A stretch of 64,000 nt of DNA from contig CACYTH010000003.1 of assembly GCA_902777325.1 (NCBI GenBank), forward strand, positions 1 through 64,000, given 5' to 3'. Shown piece after piece: positions 34,279 to 43,067 of the stretch. The notes beneath the pieces are model-generated. The model saw nothing but the letters and a program-made list of their open reading frames with translations, was not told where the DNA came from and ran no database searches. Each line of letters starts with the position of its first letter. Position 1 is the stretch's first letter. Made by a program: the position numbers and the translations under genes. This DNA is from an uncultured Coriobacteriaceae bacterium. Its GTDB lineage: Bacteria > Actinomycetota > Coriobacteriia > Coriobacteriales > Atopobiaceae.

Positions 34279-35424
34279 ATGAAGTTCCGCGGGGCAAATC
34301 TGGGCAACTGGCTGGTCTTGGAAAAGTGGATGGGGGCCTCGCCTCTCGCGTCCGCAAAGAGCGAGGATGACCGCGGGCTTATCGACGAGTGCGACCCCGA
34401 GGAGCTGGCCCTTGCCCTCGAGCGCCATCGCGCCACCTTCATCACGGAGTTCGACTTTGTCTGGATGGCACAGTCCGGCATCGACCTCGTGCGCATTCCC
34501 GTGCCGTACTACCTCTTTGGCACCGAGCATCACACGGCGTGCATCGAGCATCTGGACAACGCCTTTACGTGGGCCGAGCGCTGGGGCATCAAGGTGCTCG
34601 TGGACCTGCACACCGTGCCCCTCTCGCAGAACGCGTTTGACAACGGTGGCTACATGGGCCTTTGCGCGTGGGCACAGGACCCGGCGCGCATCGACTTTGC
34701 CATTGACGTGCTGGAGAAGATCGCCCGCCGCTATGCGGGAAACCCTGCCCTGTGGGGCATCGAGGCGCTCAACGAGCCGGCAAGCGAGTTCATGCTCAAC
34801 ATGAACCTCAAGAACTACGGGGAGAACTACCAGGATCGCGTAGCACGCTCCAAGGCGATCTCACGCGAGACGCTGCTCGACTTCTATGACCGCGTCTATC
34901 AGCGACTTCGTCCGATCGTGGGCCCGGACGTGGCGCTTGTCTACCACGACCAGTTTGACCTTGCCTCGTGGGACGACCTGCTGCCCGAGGACCGCTACGA
35001 GAACGTCGTCATCGACACGCACATGTACCTGAACTTCAACGACTTTGGGTTCAAGAGCTTCGACGTCGCAGAGTATCAGGCCAAGATCGCCGAGTTTGCT
35101 GATCAGGTGAGGGCTGCCGCCAAGCATCATCAGGTGCTGGTGGGCGAGTGGTGCCTGGGCAACCACAACCCGCACAAGTCGGAGCTGGACGACGATGCCA
35201 AGCGCGACTTCTATCGCGTGCTGGCCGACGCCCAGCTGGATGCCTGGGATGAGGGCATCGGTGGGTGCTACTGGAGCTATCGCGTGGACGATCCCGGGCA
35301 TCTTGACTGGGACCTGCGCCACTGCGTGGCCAAGGGCTGGATTGACGTGCGTCATGGCCTCGAGCAGGACGGTGGGGACTCTCCCGCAGACCCGCTTGCC
35401 GGCCTTGCGGCGCTGTTCCAGTAG
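34279..35424 (+). CDS. GH5-family intracellular glycosidase
   Basis: A 381-residue GH5 TIM barrel resembling exo-beta-glucosidases. The acid/base is E166 (ALNEPAS) and the nucleophile E290 (VGEWCLGN); GANLGNWLVLEKWM at 5-18 is the usual first strand, and WDEGIGGCYWSYR is near the C-terminus. No signal peptide or carbohydrate-binding module, so it acts on small imported beta-glucosides. The ATG at 34279 follows AAGGGAGG. The tyrosine phosphatase gene follows by 41 nt. Confidence 0.83.
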   Translation: MKFRGANLGNWLVLEKWMGASPLASAKSEDDRGLIDECDPEELALALERHRATFITEFDFVWMAQSGIDLVRIPVPYYLFGTEHHTACIEHLDNAFTWAERWGIKVLVDLHTVPLSQNAFDNGGYMGLCAWAQDPARIDFAIDVLEKIARRYAGNPALWGIEALNEPASEFMLNMNLKNYGENYQDRVARSKAISRETLLDFYDRVYQRLRPIVGPDVALVYHDQFDLASWDDLLPEDRYENVVIDTHMYLNFNDFGFKSFDVAEYQAKIAEFADQVRAAAKHHQVLVGEWCLGNHNPHKSELDDDAKRDFYRVLADAQLDAWDEGIGGCYWSYRVDDPGHLDWDLRHCVAKGWIDVRHGLEQDGGDSPADPLAGLAALFQ

Positions 35425-35465
35425 GTCGGGCACATTCGCGCCAGTCATCTTTCAGAGTAGCAACC

Positions 35466-36212
35466 ATGACCAAGCCCTATGAGCTCGACTGGGCCCGCCT
35501 TCCGCTGGAGGGTGCCAACAACGTGCGTGAGCTGGGCGGATTTCCCGTATCCGGTGGCGGGCAGACGCGCTACCATCGCTTTCTGCGCAGCGATTGGCTG
35601 TGGCAGCTGACCGAGGCCGACCGCGACTTTCTGCGTGGGTACGGCCTGGTGGCAGTCATGGACCTGCGCGACCCGATGGAGGTCTCCCGCGAGCCCGACC
35701 CAGACTTTGGCCCCGGCGTGGTCACGGCCAACTTTCCGCTGCTCAAGCTGGACATCTCCAACGATGAGATGATGGCGCGCATCTACGAGGACAAGCGCCC
35801 GAGCTTCCGCGAGTTCTACCAGATGATTCTTGCCGCGCACGAGAACATCGTGCAGTGCTTCCGCTTTATCGCGGACGCGCCCGAGGGCTGCGTGCTCTTC
35901 CACTGCATGGCGGGCAAGGACCGCACGGGCATCCTGGCCATGCTGCTCATGGCGCTCGCCGGCTGTGACAAGTGGGACTGCGTGGCCAGTTACGTGCAGA
36001 CGCGCGTTCATATGATGCGAAACGAGGGCTATGCGGCCGACTATCTGCGCCAACAGGGTTTGGACCGAGAGAACTTCTGCGACTCACCCGCCTATGCGAT
36101 CGAGTACGCGTGGGATGCAGTTCAAGATGCGGGCGGCGTAGTCGCGTTCCTGCACGATTGCGGCATTGACTACGAGACGATCGCAGCGGTGAGGGCTCGC
36201 CTGATCGCGTAG
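35466..36212 (+). CDS. Tyrosine phosphatase (DUF/Y_phosphatase3 type), copy 1
   Basis: A 248-residue LipA/PTP-like phosphatase: ELGG motif near 20 (VRELGGFPV), an MDLRDPMEV strand, and the catalytic HCMAGKDRTG with C147 and R153. The Lys in the P-loop suggests dual protein/phosphoinositide-type specificity, as in related bacterial enzymes. A second family member with Cys and Arg at the same residue numbers lies at 55788-56540. Confidence 0.86.
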   Translation: MTKPYELDWARLPLEGANNVRELGGFPVSGGGQTRYHRFLRSDWLWQLTEADRDFLRGYGLVAVMDLRDPMEVSREPDPDFGPGVVTANFPLLKLDISNDEMMARIYEDKRPSFREFYQMILAAHENIVQCFRFIADAPEGCVLFHCMAGKDRTGILAMLLMALAGCDKWDCVASYVQTRVHMMRNEGYAADYLRQQGLDRENFCDSPAYAIEYAWDAVQDAGGVVAFLHDCGIDYETIAAVRARLIA

Positions 36213-36242
36213 GCGGGGAGCGGCCCGCGTAGGCTTGGCGCG

Positions 36243-36824
36243 TTACCGCATGCGGCATGCCTCGCGGCAGTCGCAGGTGGTGAGGTGGTCGTTGACAAGG
36301 CCGACAGCCTGCATAAACGAGTAGGTGATGACCGGCCCCACAAAGCGCATGCCGCGCCGCTTGAGGTCGGCCGACAGCCTGCGCGAGAGTTCGGTTTCGG
36401 TGCGGATCTCGTCCATGCTGGTCCACGAGTTGACTATCTGCCGCCCGCCCACGTAGCCCCACAGGTAGGCGTCGAGTGAGCCAAAGTCCCGTTGGATGGC
36501 CTGTGCGGCCTGTGCGTTCGAGCGCACGGCAAAGACCTTGCCCCGCGCGCGGACTATGCCGGGGTCGGCAAGCGCGGCCTCGAGCTCCTCGTCGGTCATG
36601 GCGGCGCAGCGGTCGATCTCAAAGCCGTGGAAGATGCGGCGGTATGCAGGGCGCTTGTGGAGGATGGTGCGCCACGAGAGGCCGACGCTCGCTCCCTCGA
36701 GGCAGATCATCTCAAAGAGCTGCCGATCGTCATGGACGGGCCGGCCCCATTCGTGGTCGTGGTAGGCAAGCAGCTCGTCGGTCACGTACCACGAGCGGCA
36801 ATCGAGCGGGTTTGCGATGATCAT
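36243..36824 (-). CDS. tag: DNA-3-methyladenine glycosylase I
   Basis: A 193-residue Tag glycosylase removing 3-methyladenine from DNA. N-terminal CRSWYVTDELLAYHDHEWG and C-terminal DHLTTCDCREAC supply the His/Cys zinc ligands; LEGASVGLSW corresponds to the base-recognition helix, and VNSW is the conserved Trp region. The Gln of the usual AQAGLSW is replaced by Ser. Monocistronic, convergent with the phosphatase gene. Confidence 0.9.
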   Translation of the reverse strand: MIIANPLDCRSWYVTDELLAYHDHEWGRPVHDDRQLFEMICLEGASVGLSWRTILHKRPAYRRIFHGFEIDRCAAMTDEELEAALADPGIVRARGKVFAVRSNAQAAQAIQRDFGSLDAYLWGYVGGRQIVNSWTSMDEIRTETELSRRLSADLKRRGMRFVGPVITYSFMQAVGLVNDHLTTCDCREACRMR

Positions 36825-36867
36825 GGTCCCTCCTCATCAGGGTCACTCCATCATAGCGGTGCCGGGT

Positions 36868-37018
36868 GCGGCGGGACGTGCGGGACGGGGGTGGGACAGG
36901 GTGGGACAGGGGACGTGCCTGGTGTCCCACCTTGATCAGGTCAAGGCGGGACACCAGGCACGTCCCCTGTCCCACCCTGTCCCACCCCCCGTCCCGCACG
37001 TCCCGCACGTCCCGCCGC
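36868..37018. repeat. Long near-perfect inverted repeat with GGGACAGGGGACG core
   Basis: About 70 nt from 36868 pair with the right half ending at 37018 around the loop TCAGG (36936-36940). The arms differ by one mismatch, one extra G, and one additional tandem copy of the 9-bp word GTGCGGGAC in the right arm. The GGGACAGGGGACG core followed by a GTGTCCC end is shared with the 82-bp repeat at 4943-5118. The element lies in the divergent gap between tag and the HAD gene. Confidence 0.88.
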
Positions 37019-37096
37019 TAGCCTGTCTTTTGTTTCCCTTATGATTAGGCGTACCCGCAAGCGTTTGACCGCGGGCACAGGGGAGGGGATGTCCCG

Positions 37097-37885
37097 ATGA
37101 AGACCGCTGTATTTTTGGACCTCGACGGGACCTTGTGGGAGTGGGGCGTGGTGCCCGACTCCGCGCGTGAGGCCATCCGTCGGGCCCAGGCCAATGGGCA
37201 CAAGATACTGACCAATACCGGACGCGCCCGCTCGGAGGTGCCTGACCTCACGTACCTGGGGCTTGACGGGTTCTGCTTTGCGGCTGGCGCCGAGGTGATC
37301 GTCGACGGGAAGACCATCGTGGACGAGCCGCTGGGAGAGGGGCGCCTTCGTGCCGTGACCCGCGCGTTTGACTCCTTTGGGCTCAACTACAGCCTCGAGT
37401 CGGGCGCGGGCAGCTGGATCTGCGTCAACGACCAGGCGGACTACGAGAGAAACCTCAAGATGGTCGGGGACACGCCCGACCCCATCTTCCATGCGCCGCG
37501 GATGCAAGACATGCCAGCCGACGAGTGGGGACGCGTGCACAAGACCTTCTACCACGGGGGCAATCCCGCGTACGAGGAGGTGGCAGCCGCAATGCCTAAG
37601 GGTGTGGTGCTCACCTACCTTGGGCCGGGCTTTGCCGAGGCAACGGCCGAGGGCGTGAACAAGGCAACGGCGATGGAGGCCGTACGCTCCTACCTGGGTG
37701 CCGACGAGTGGCGCACGATGGCTTGCGGAGACTCCGACAACGATCTCACGATGCTGCGCGCGGCGGACGTCTCGGTGGCCATGGGCAATGGCAATGACAA
37801 TGCCAAGGGCGCAGCCACCTGGGTCACGACGGACATCCACGACGACGGTCTGCTCAACGCCTTCGCGCACTTCGGCCTCCTGTGA
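37097..37885 (+). CDS. Cof-type HAD phosphatase
   Basis: A 262-residue HAD-IIB phosphatase: motif I FLDLDGT with D8 and D10, motif II near TNTGR, motif III Lys near NKATAME, motif IV GDSDNDLTML. The C2B-type cap fills about 80-190. Members dephosphorylate small sugar phosphates or cofactors. It starts 79 bp after the long inverted repeat and precedes the PhzF gene by 75 bp on the same strand. Confidence 0.85.
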   Translation: MKTAVFLDLDGTLWEWGVVPDSAREAIRRAQANGHKILTNTGRARSEVPDLTYLGLDGFCFAAGAEVIVDGKTIVDEPLGEGRLRAVTRAFDSFGLNYSLESGAGSWICVNDQADYERNLKMVGDTPDPIFHAPRMQDMPADEWGRVHKTFYHGGNPAYEEVAAAMPKGVVLTYLGPGFAEATAEGVNKATAMEAVRSYLGADEWRTMACGDSDNDLTMLRAADVSVAMGNGNDNAKGAATWVTTDIHDDGLLNAFAHFGLL

Positions 37886-37960
37886 ACGGTGGCCGGGGCG
37901 TGCATCTGGTGTGGAGGCGTTTTCCTTTGAATGGGTGCTATCCGGCATAGGAGGTGCTTC

Positions 37961-38752
37961 ATGCGTCAGTACGTAGTCGATGCTTTTACGGACAAGGTCT
38001 TCGCGGGAAACCAGGCGGCTATCTGCGTGGTGGACCAGTGGCCCTACGACGCCTTGATGCAGGCCATAACCATAGAGAACAACTTCTCCGAGACGGCCTT
38101 CGTGCGGCCGCTCGATGACGGGCGTTACTGCCTTCGGTGGTTCACGCCCGCCTGTGAGATCGACTTCTGCGGCCATGCGACCTTTGCCGCGGGCTATGTC
38201 GTGCTCAACTTCTATGCCAAGGATGCCGACCATGTGGTGTTTGCCACAAACGAGGTCGGCGAGCTTGTGGTGAGTCGTGCGGGCGACCTGTACGAGCTGG
38301 ACTTTCCGGCATATGACCTGACTCAGGTGTCCGTCACCGATGCCATGGAGACCGCCCTTGGCGCCCGTCCGCTGGAGGCGTGGATGGCACGCGACCTGCT
38401 TTGCGTGATGGATTCGGCCACAACGGTGCGCATGCTCGAGCCTGATTGGGCAGCCATCGAGGCGCTTGATGGCTTACTGGTGCATGTGACCGCTGCGGGC
38501 GAGCAGGGCTCCGGCTACGATTGCGTGAGCCGCTCCTTTGCCCCCAAGCTCGGCATTGCCGAGGACCCGGTATGCGGGAGTGGCCACTGCCACATCCTGC
38601 CATATTGGGCGGAGCGTCTGAACAGGCGGGACCTCACGGCCTATCAGGCAAGTCGGCGGGGCGGGGTGCTGTACGGACATGTGGCTGGGGACGGTCGTTG
38701 CGTCCTTGCCGGCCAAGCCGCGCTCTTCTCGATTGCCGAACTGATTGTCTAG
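37961..38752 (+). CDS. PhzF-family isomerase/epimerase-like protein
   Basis: A 263-residue PhzF protein with diaminopimelate-epimerase-like double hot-dog fold. The conserved acid is E44 (NNFSETAFV); the FTPACEIDFCGHATFA and DPVCGSGHCH motifs mark the two half-domains. Most members lack a known substrate; no phenazine genes are nearby. The ATG at 37961 follows ATAGGAGG. Confidence 0.86.
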   Translation: MRQYVVDAFTDKVFAGNQAAICVVDQWPYDALMQAITIENNFSETAFVRPLDDGRYCLRWFTPACEIDFCGHATFAAGYVVLNFYAKDADHVVFATNEVGELVVSRAGDLYELDFPAYDLTQVSVTDAMETALGARPLEAWMARDLLCVMDSATTVRMLEPDWAAIEALDGLLVHVTAAGEQGSGYDCVSRSFAPKLGIAEDPVCGSGHCHILPYWAERLNRRDLTAYQASRRGGVLYGHVAGDGRCVLAGQAALFSIAELIV

Positions 38753-38753
38753 A

Positions 38754-38788
38754 GTGACACATTTGCTCCGTGGGAGTTGGTGTGTCAC
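38754..38788. repeat. 35-bp palindromic repeat, class GTGACAC/GTGTCAC (1)
   Basis: Outer arms GTGACAC and GTGTCAC, five variable bases, then inner CTCC and GGAG around a 3-nt loop. It starts 2 nt after the PhzF stop and is flanked by GA/TC that extend the pairing to 39 bp. Same architecture and length as 41116-41150 and each half of 58138-58220. Confidence 0.85.
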
Positions 38789-38796
38789 TCGACTCC

Positions 38797-38848
38797 AAGA
38801 AGGACAAAAGGCTCCGTCCCGATTGTCCCTTTCCGATTGTCCTTTTCG
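38797..38848. repeat. Degenerate palindrome with two CCGATTGTCC copies
   Basis: GAAGGACAA on the left faces TTGTCCTTTTC on the right. The right side holds a direct repeat, CCGATTGTCC (38819-38828 and 38833-38842). TCCGTCCCGATTGTC is identical to the right edge of the element at 42033-42081. Confidence 0.6.
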
Positions 38849-38858
38849 CGCTTCTCGA

Positions 38859-38897
38859 TGAAACGTGTTTCAGAAAACGTATCTAAATCAGTAGAAT
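38859..38897 (+). promoter_or_regulatory. Promoter and operator of the first RpiR gene
   Basis: TTCAGA (38869-38874) and TAGAAT (38892-38897), 17 bp apart, form a plausible promoter. The palindrome TGAAA-N4-TTTCA (38859-38872) overlaps its -35. The same palindrome overlaps the -35 of the EIIC gene at 39716-39731, so the RpiR protein probably binds both. Confidence 0.6.
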
Positions 38898-38920
38898 GAG
38901 AGCGCATCGAGAGGAGCATT

Positions 38921-39661
38921 ATGAACACGATTGAACTCATGGACGGCAGCGTGTCGTCTTTCTCCAAGACTGACCGCGCCATCTACGAGTCGCTTCGCAA
39001 GTTTCCCGACATGTTTGCCACGCGCAGCGTGACGGACATCTCGAACAGCGGTGGCTTCTCCAAGCCGGCTCTCACGCGCTTTGCGCAGCGCCTGGGCTTT
39101 GGCGGCTTTGTCGAGTTCCAATACCAGTTTGCACAGGACTTGGAGGAGCGCCGTCAGCGTTCCGATATGCCCACCAATGCCGAGATATATGGCGGGCTAC
39201 TCAAGCTGGTGGAGGAGCGTGTGGACAAAGCCCAGCTACGGGCCTTGATCGAGCGTATGCGCGCTAGTTGCCACGTGTACATAATGGGCTACAACCTCTC
39301 GCGCATTCCGGCAGAGGAGCTCAACATCGCCCTTCAGTTCGATCCGTCAATCTCCGCCTCATATCCGCAGGTAGATGTGGGTCAACGATTCACGAAAGAC
39401 GACTTGCTCATCATCTACACCGCGGTAAGCGGAGACTCCTACAAGGGACTTTTGCACGAGTTCAAGGTGGGGCGCAATACCAAGCCGTACATGGTGCTGG
39501 TGACCACAAACTCCAAGCATCCGTTGAGACGGAACTTTGACGAGCTGTTCGTGCTGCCAACCGCCACGGTCGAGACGTCTGACCATACGGTGCTCGCCGA
39601 CACGTTCTCGTTTTTGATGTTCAATGACATGCTGACAGGCTTGTTGCCCGCAGCGGGCTGA
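38921..39661 (+). CDS. MurR/RpiR-family regulator (EIIC-linked)
   Basis: A 246-residue regulator with an N-terminal HTH_6 domain (about 1-75, FSKPALTRFAQRLGFGGFVEFQYQ being the recognition region) and a SIS domain (about 100-240) that should bind a phosphosugar. It directly precedes the EIIC gene and shares an operator type with it, so it likely controls uptake of the imported sugar and its own synthesis. Start ATG follows GAGGAGC. Confidence 0.87.
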   Translation: MNTIELMDGSVSSFSKTDRAIYESLRKFPDMFATRSVTDISNSGGFSKPALTRFAQRLGFGGFVEFQYQFAQDLEERRQRSDMPTNAEIYGGLLKLVEERVDKAQLRALIERMRASCHVYIMGYNLSRIPAEELNIALQFDPSISASYPQVDVGQRFTKDDLLIIYTAVSGDSYKGLLHEFKVGRNTKPYMVLVTTNSKHPLRRNFDELFVLPTATVETSDHTVLADTFSFLMFNDMLTGLLPAAG

Positions 39662-39715
39662 GCGTCTCCCACGGGGGTTCAGTCGAATCAATTGAAACAA
39701 AATTAGTATTTCTAG

Positions 39716-39744
39716 TTGAAAAACATTTCAATCTGTCATATAGT
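39716..39744 (+). promoter_or_regulatory. Promoter and RpiR-type operator of the EIIC gene
   Basis: TTGAAA (39716-39721) and TATAGT (39739-39744) are exactly 17 bp apart. The palindrome TTGAAA-N4-TTTCAA (39716-39731) covers the -35. A repressor bound here would block RNA polymerase. The match to the site before the regulator gene supports direct control. Confidence 0.7.
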
Positions 39745-39834
39745 GGTTCCCGAGAAGAAGGAAGCGCTCCCAAGAAACGCGCGGAAGCATGGCCGGCAAC
39801 TGCGCATCTGGCATTCCAAAGAAGGAAGGGAACC

Positions 39835-41100
39835 ATGAATCAGTTCATCGATAAGATGACCGCCATTTCAGGCAAGATCGCCCAGAACTGGGTCATTCAC
39901 GTCATCATGAATGCCTTCATGATGCTTCTGCCCATCACCATGCTCGGCTCGTTTGCCGCACTCTTCAAGGGCATCGGCATCGAGTCCTACCAGGCCCTCA
40001 TCACGTCGACCGGCGCGGTCACCGTGCTCAACACCATCTACCAGTGGACGACTGGCATGATTGGTGCCTACCTGGCGTTCTTGGTGGCCTACGCCTTCGC
40101 ACAGCACACCAAGTGCGCCCGCTCCGAAATGGCCGTCGGTCTGACCTCGCTCGCGTGCTTCCTCATCTGCACGCCCTACATCATCCCCGAGGAGCCGTTC
40201 GCGCCGTCCACCCTGCCCACCACGTGGCTGGGCTCCCAGGGCATGTTCAGCGCCATCATCATCTCCTTCGTTGTCGGTGGCATCTACCTCGCCTGCCAGA
40301 AGGGCCACGTCGAGATCAAGCTGCCCGAGCAGGTGCCGCCATTCATCAGCGCCCAGTTCTCCAGCCTCATCCCTGCTGCCATCGCCATGGTCCTCTTTGG
40401 CATCGTCTCCACGGTCTTTGCTGGCACTGAGTTTGGCACCATCCACCAGCTGGTCTACTCCATGATCGCCCTGCCGCTGCAGTCCGTGTCCTCCAACGTC
40501 TTCGGCTACTGGATCCTCATGGTCTTCCTGTACGGCCTCTGGTTCCTGGGCATCCACGGCGGAATGACCGTCGGCCCCATCATCATGATGCTCTTCATGC
40601 AGCTCCAGATGGAGAACCTCGCTGCCTTCCAGGCTGGTACTCCCATGCCTCACCTCTGCTCTGGTGATGCCCTTACCTTTGGCACTGGCTCCATCCCCAT
40701 GCTTGTCGCCGCCCTCTTCATCATGAAGTCCGAGCAGGGCAAGGCTGTCAGCCGCATGGCCGTTCTCCCCGCACTCTTCGGTGTCGATGAGCCCGCCTAC
40801 TTCGGTATGCCCATGATTCTGAACCCGATCTTCTTCATCCCCTGGGTCCTCGGTGCTCCGACCATCTCGGTCTTCGGTACGCATATCCTCAAGCTCATCG
40901 GCCTGCTGCCTTACGCTAACGGCACTGGTGGCTCTGCGGCCAACCTGCCCTTCTTCATGGGCAACCTCATGAGCTACGGCACGCCGGGTCTCATCTGGGG
41001 CTGTGTGATGTTCGCAATCATCGTGCTCATGTACGTCCCCTTCGTGAAGGCCTACGACAAGCAGCTGCTTGACGCCGAGAACGCCAGCGCGCAGGAGTAG
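39835..41100 (+). CDS. PTS EIIC, lactose/cellobiose family
   Basis: A 421-residue permease with about ten membrane segments, typical of the Lac (cellobiose/chitobiose/lactose) PTS class: FIDKMTAISGKIAQN N-terminus, FGIVST-type helices, GIHGGMTVGPI, and the substrate-loop region FGVDEPAYFGMPMILNP. It imports and phosphorylates a beta-linked disaccharide when paired with EIIA and EIIB of the same class. Neither is encoded nearby, and the two EIIA proteins at 32-33 kb are fructose-class. Downstream lies a ChbG-like deacetylase, hinting at an N-acetylated disaccharide. Confidence 0.9.
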   Translation: MNQFIDKMTAISGKIAQNWVIHVIMNAFMMLLPITMLGSFAALFKGIGIESYQALITSTGAVTVLNTIYQWTTGMIGAYLAFLVAYAFAQHTKCARSEMAVGLTSLACFLICTPYIIPEEPFAPSTLPTTWLGSQGMFSAIIISFVVGGIYLACQKGHVEIKLPEQVPPFISAQFSSLIPAAIAMVLFGIVSTVFAGTEFGTIHQLVYSMIALPLQSVSSNVFGYWILMVFLYGLWFLGIHGGMTVGPIIMMLFMQLQMENLAAFQAGTPMPHLCSGDALTFGTGSIPMLVAALFIMKSEQGKAVSRMAVLPALFGVDEPAYFGMPMILNPIFFIPWVLGAPTISVFGTHILKLIGLLPYANGTGGSAANLPFFMGNLMSYGTPGLIWGCVMFAIIVLMYVPFVKAYDKQLLDAENASAQE

Positions 41101-41115
41101 CGACGAGTCTTCTGG

Positions 41116-41150
41116 GTGGCACACAAACTCCTACGGAGTACGTGTGTCAC
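41116..41150. repeat. 35-bp palindromic repeat, class GTGACAC/GTGTCAC (2)
   Basis: GTGGCAC and GTGTCAC as outer arms (one mismatch), inner ACTCC and GGAGT around a 3-nt loop; GG/CC flanks extend the pairing to 39 bp. It lies 15 bp after the EIIC stop and before the deacetylase gene, so it could serve as a terminator or processing hairpin. Confidence 0.85.
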
Positions 41151-41175
41151 CCATCAATGAGTAGAGGAGAACCAC

Positions 41176-42012
41176 ATGAAGATTCTGGTACAGAGCGACG
41201 ATTACGGCATCACCCGCGCGGTCTCTCTCGGTTGCATCCACGGCATCAAGAACGGTGTGGTGCGTAACACTGGCATGTTTGCCAACATGCCGTGGATCGA
41301 GGAGTGCGTGGAGTGGATCAAGCCCTACCTTGGGCAGATCGCCTTTGGCATCGACCTCAACGCCTCCACCGGCCCCTCCATCCTGGGGCACGACAAGCTA
41401 CCTGCACTCACGCACGAGGATGGCACGTTCCTGGGAAGCCGTGAGAACCGAGCACTGGATACCGACGAGAACGACCACGACCACCTCGCGGCAGTCGCAG
41501 ACCAGCTTGAGGCCGAGTTCCGCGCGCAGATCGAGCGCTACATCGAGCTCGTGGGCAAGAAGCCCGACTACATCCACAACCACGCCTATGGCACCCTCAC
41601 CACCGACCGCATCACGCGCGAGCTCGCAGTCGAGTACGGCGTCATGTGCTCGGTTGGGTTCCAGGACCGTCCGGAGGTCAAGCCCATGGGCATGGGCTGG
41701 TACCAGTGGGGTGGTCCGGAGGCACAGCTCAAGGAGGACCCGCTGGGCTACATCACCAGCGACAAGGAGGGCATCCTCTCCAGTGACTGTGAGTATGCCT
41801 ACCTCGTGAGCCATTGCGGCTACGCCGATGCTGACCTCTTCCGCCTGACGAGCTTCTCTACCTGCCGCCCGATGGACCTCGACTGCATGGTCAACCCGGC
41901 GCTGCGCGCCTGGTTTGACGAAAACGGCATCGAGCTCGCCAGCTTCAACGACCTGCCGCGCGAGTGGGCGGCTGAGCAATCCACGGAGCCCAAGCCTACG
42001 ATTCTGATGTAA
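41176..42012 (+). CDS. ChbG/YdjC-family carbohydrate deacetylase
   Basis: A 278-residue YdjC-like metal-dependent deacetylase. SDDYG at 7-11 carries the catalytic/metal Asp pair and HNHAYG holds metal histidines; a GIDLNASTGPS loop replaces the usual GLHLNLT. ChbG removes an acetyl group from chitobiose-6-phosphate so that it can be hydrolysed. The position after a cellobiose/chitobiose-class EIIC fits such a role. The Asp in place of the His of GLHLN is unusual and might change metal binding or activity. Confidence 0.8.
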   Translation: MKILVQSDDYGITRAVSLGCIHGIKNGVVRNTGMFANMPWIEECVEWIKPYLGQIAFGIDLNASTGPSILGHDKLPALTHEDGTFLGSRENRALDTDENDHDHLAAVADQLEAEFRAQIERYIELVGKKPDYIHNHAYGTLTTDRITRELAVEYGVMCSVGFQDRPEVKPMGMGWYQWGGPEAQLKEDPLGYITSDKEGILSSDCEYAYLVSHCGYADADLFRLTSFSTCRPMDLDCMVNPALRAWFDENGIELASFNDLPREWAAEQSTEPKPTILM

Positions 42013-42032
42013 GTTCGGGTGAGACAGGCGTT

Positions 42033-42081
42033 CGGGACGGAGACCATTGCCCGCATCGGTGTGAGCAAGGGTTCCGTCCCG
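42033..42081. repeat. 49-bp palindromic element with CGGGACGGA ends
   Basis: CGGGACGGA (42033-42041) pairs with TCCGTCCCG (42073-42081); inner segments GACC/GGT and TTGC/GCAA also pair. GATTGTC follows, as in the element at 38797-38848. It sits 21 bp after the deacetylase stop. Confidence 0.7.
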
Positions 42082-42244
42082 ATTGTCAAATAGAGTGGTT
42101 TACCTGCGCGTTTCATACTTTCTGGGGTGATGACGGGTGCGCCCCAGAAGGTTGCCGCGACGCTAGGGGGGATATGGGGCGCGCCTGTATCGTCAAAGCG
42201 GATACGATGGCAAGCGGAAACGACATCTCGTGAGGGGGTACGCA

Positions 42245-43067
42245 ATGACAGATAGCGCGGCCAAGGCGATGGGCTCTCTCAGCAGTCTTCTTCTCGACTA
42301 CGTGGACACGACGCTCGTGCATGACTCCAACTACGACATAGCTCAGGGGTTGCTGCGCAACTATACGCAGCTTGGAAGCATGTCGTTGCGCCAGATGGCC
42401 AATGCGTGCTTTGTGTCGCAAGCCTCCTTCTCGCGCTTCTGCAGGTTCTTGGGGTTCGCGAACTTCGCGGAGTTCAAAGAGGCGGTGGATGGTGCCGACT
42501 ATCGGTTGACTGACGACTACACGCAGGCGTTCGTCTCGCAGCTTCTGGCGGATAGGCAAACGGCGTTTCAGACCTATCGCAGCGCCGTGATTGACGTCCT
42601 GGGCGGGACCATGAGCCCTGATGACCAAGAGGTCCTAGACGAGGTGCTCAGCGCGCTGGAGGGTGCGGGGCGCATCGCGTTCTTCTCGCATCACTTCCTC
42701 TGGCATATTGAGCGCTACTTCCAGGAGAAGATGCTTCCGCTTGGGCGCTACGTCGAGCTGTATCAGTCGCATGCCCACCAGGAAGACAGCGCCGCGATGC
42801 TCGGAGAAGGCGACGTTGCCATCGTGTGCTCCATGAACGGCAGCTTCTTCTCGCATTACGGCGAGCTGACCCGAAAGATTTACCAAAGCGGGGCGACGGT
42901 TGTGGTGCTCACGCAGAACCACTTTGCCCTGCATCTGAATCGCGCAGACTACGTGCTGTTCTGCGGCGATTCGAACCAAAACGACGTGGGCAAATACGCT
43001 GCGCTCCTCACCATAGACCTGATGGTGATGAGCTACATCAGACGCTTGAGAGCAGGGGAGACAGAGG

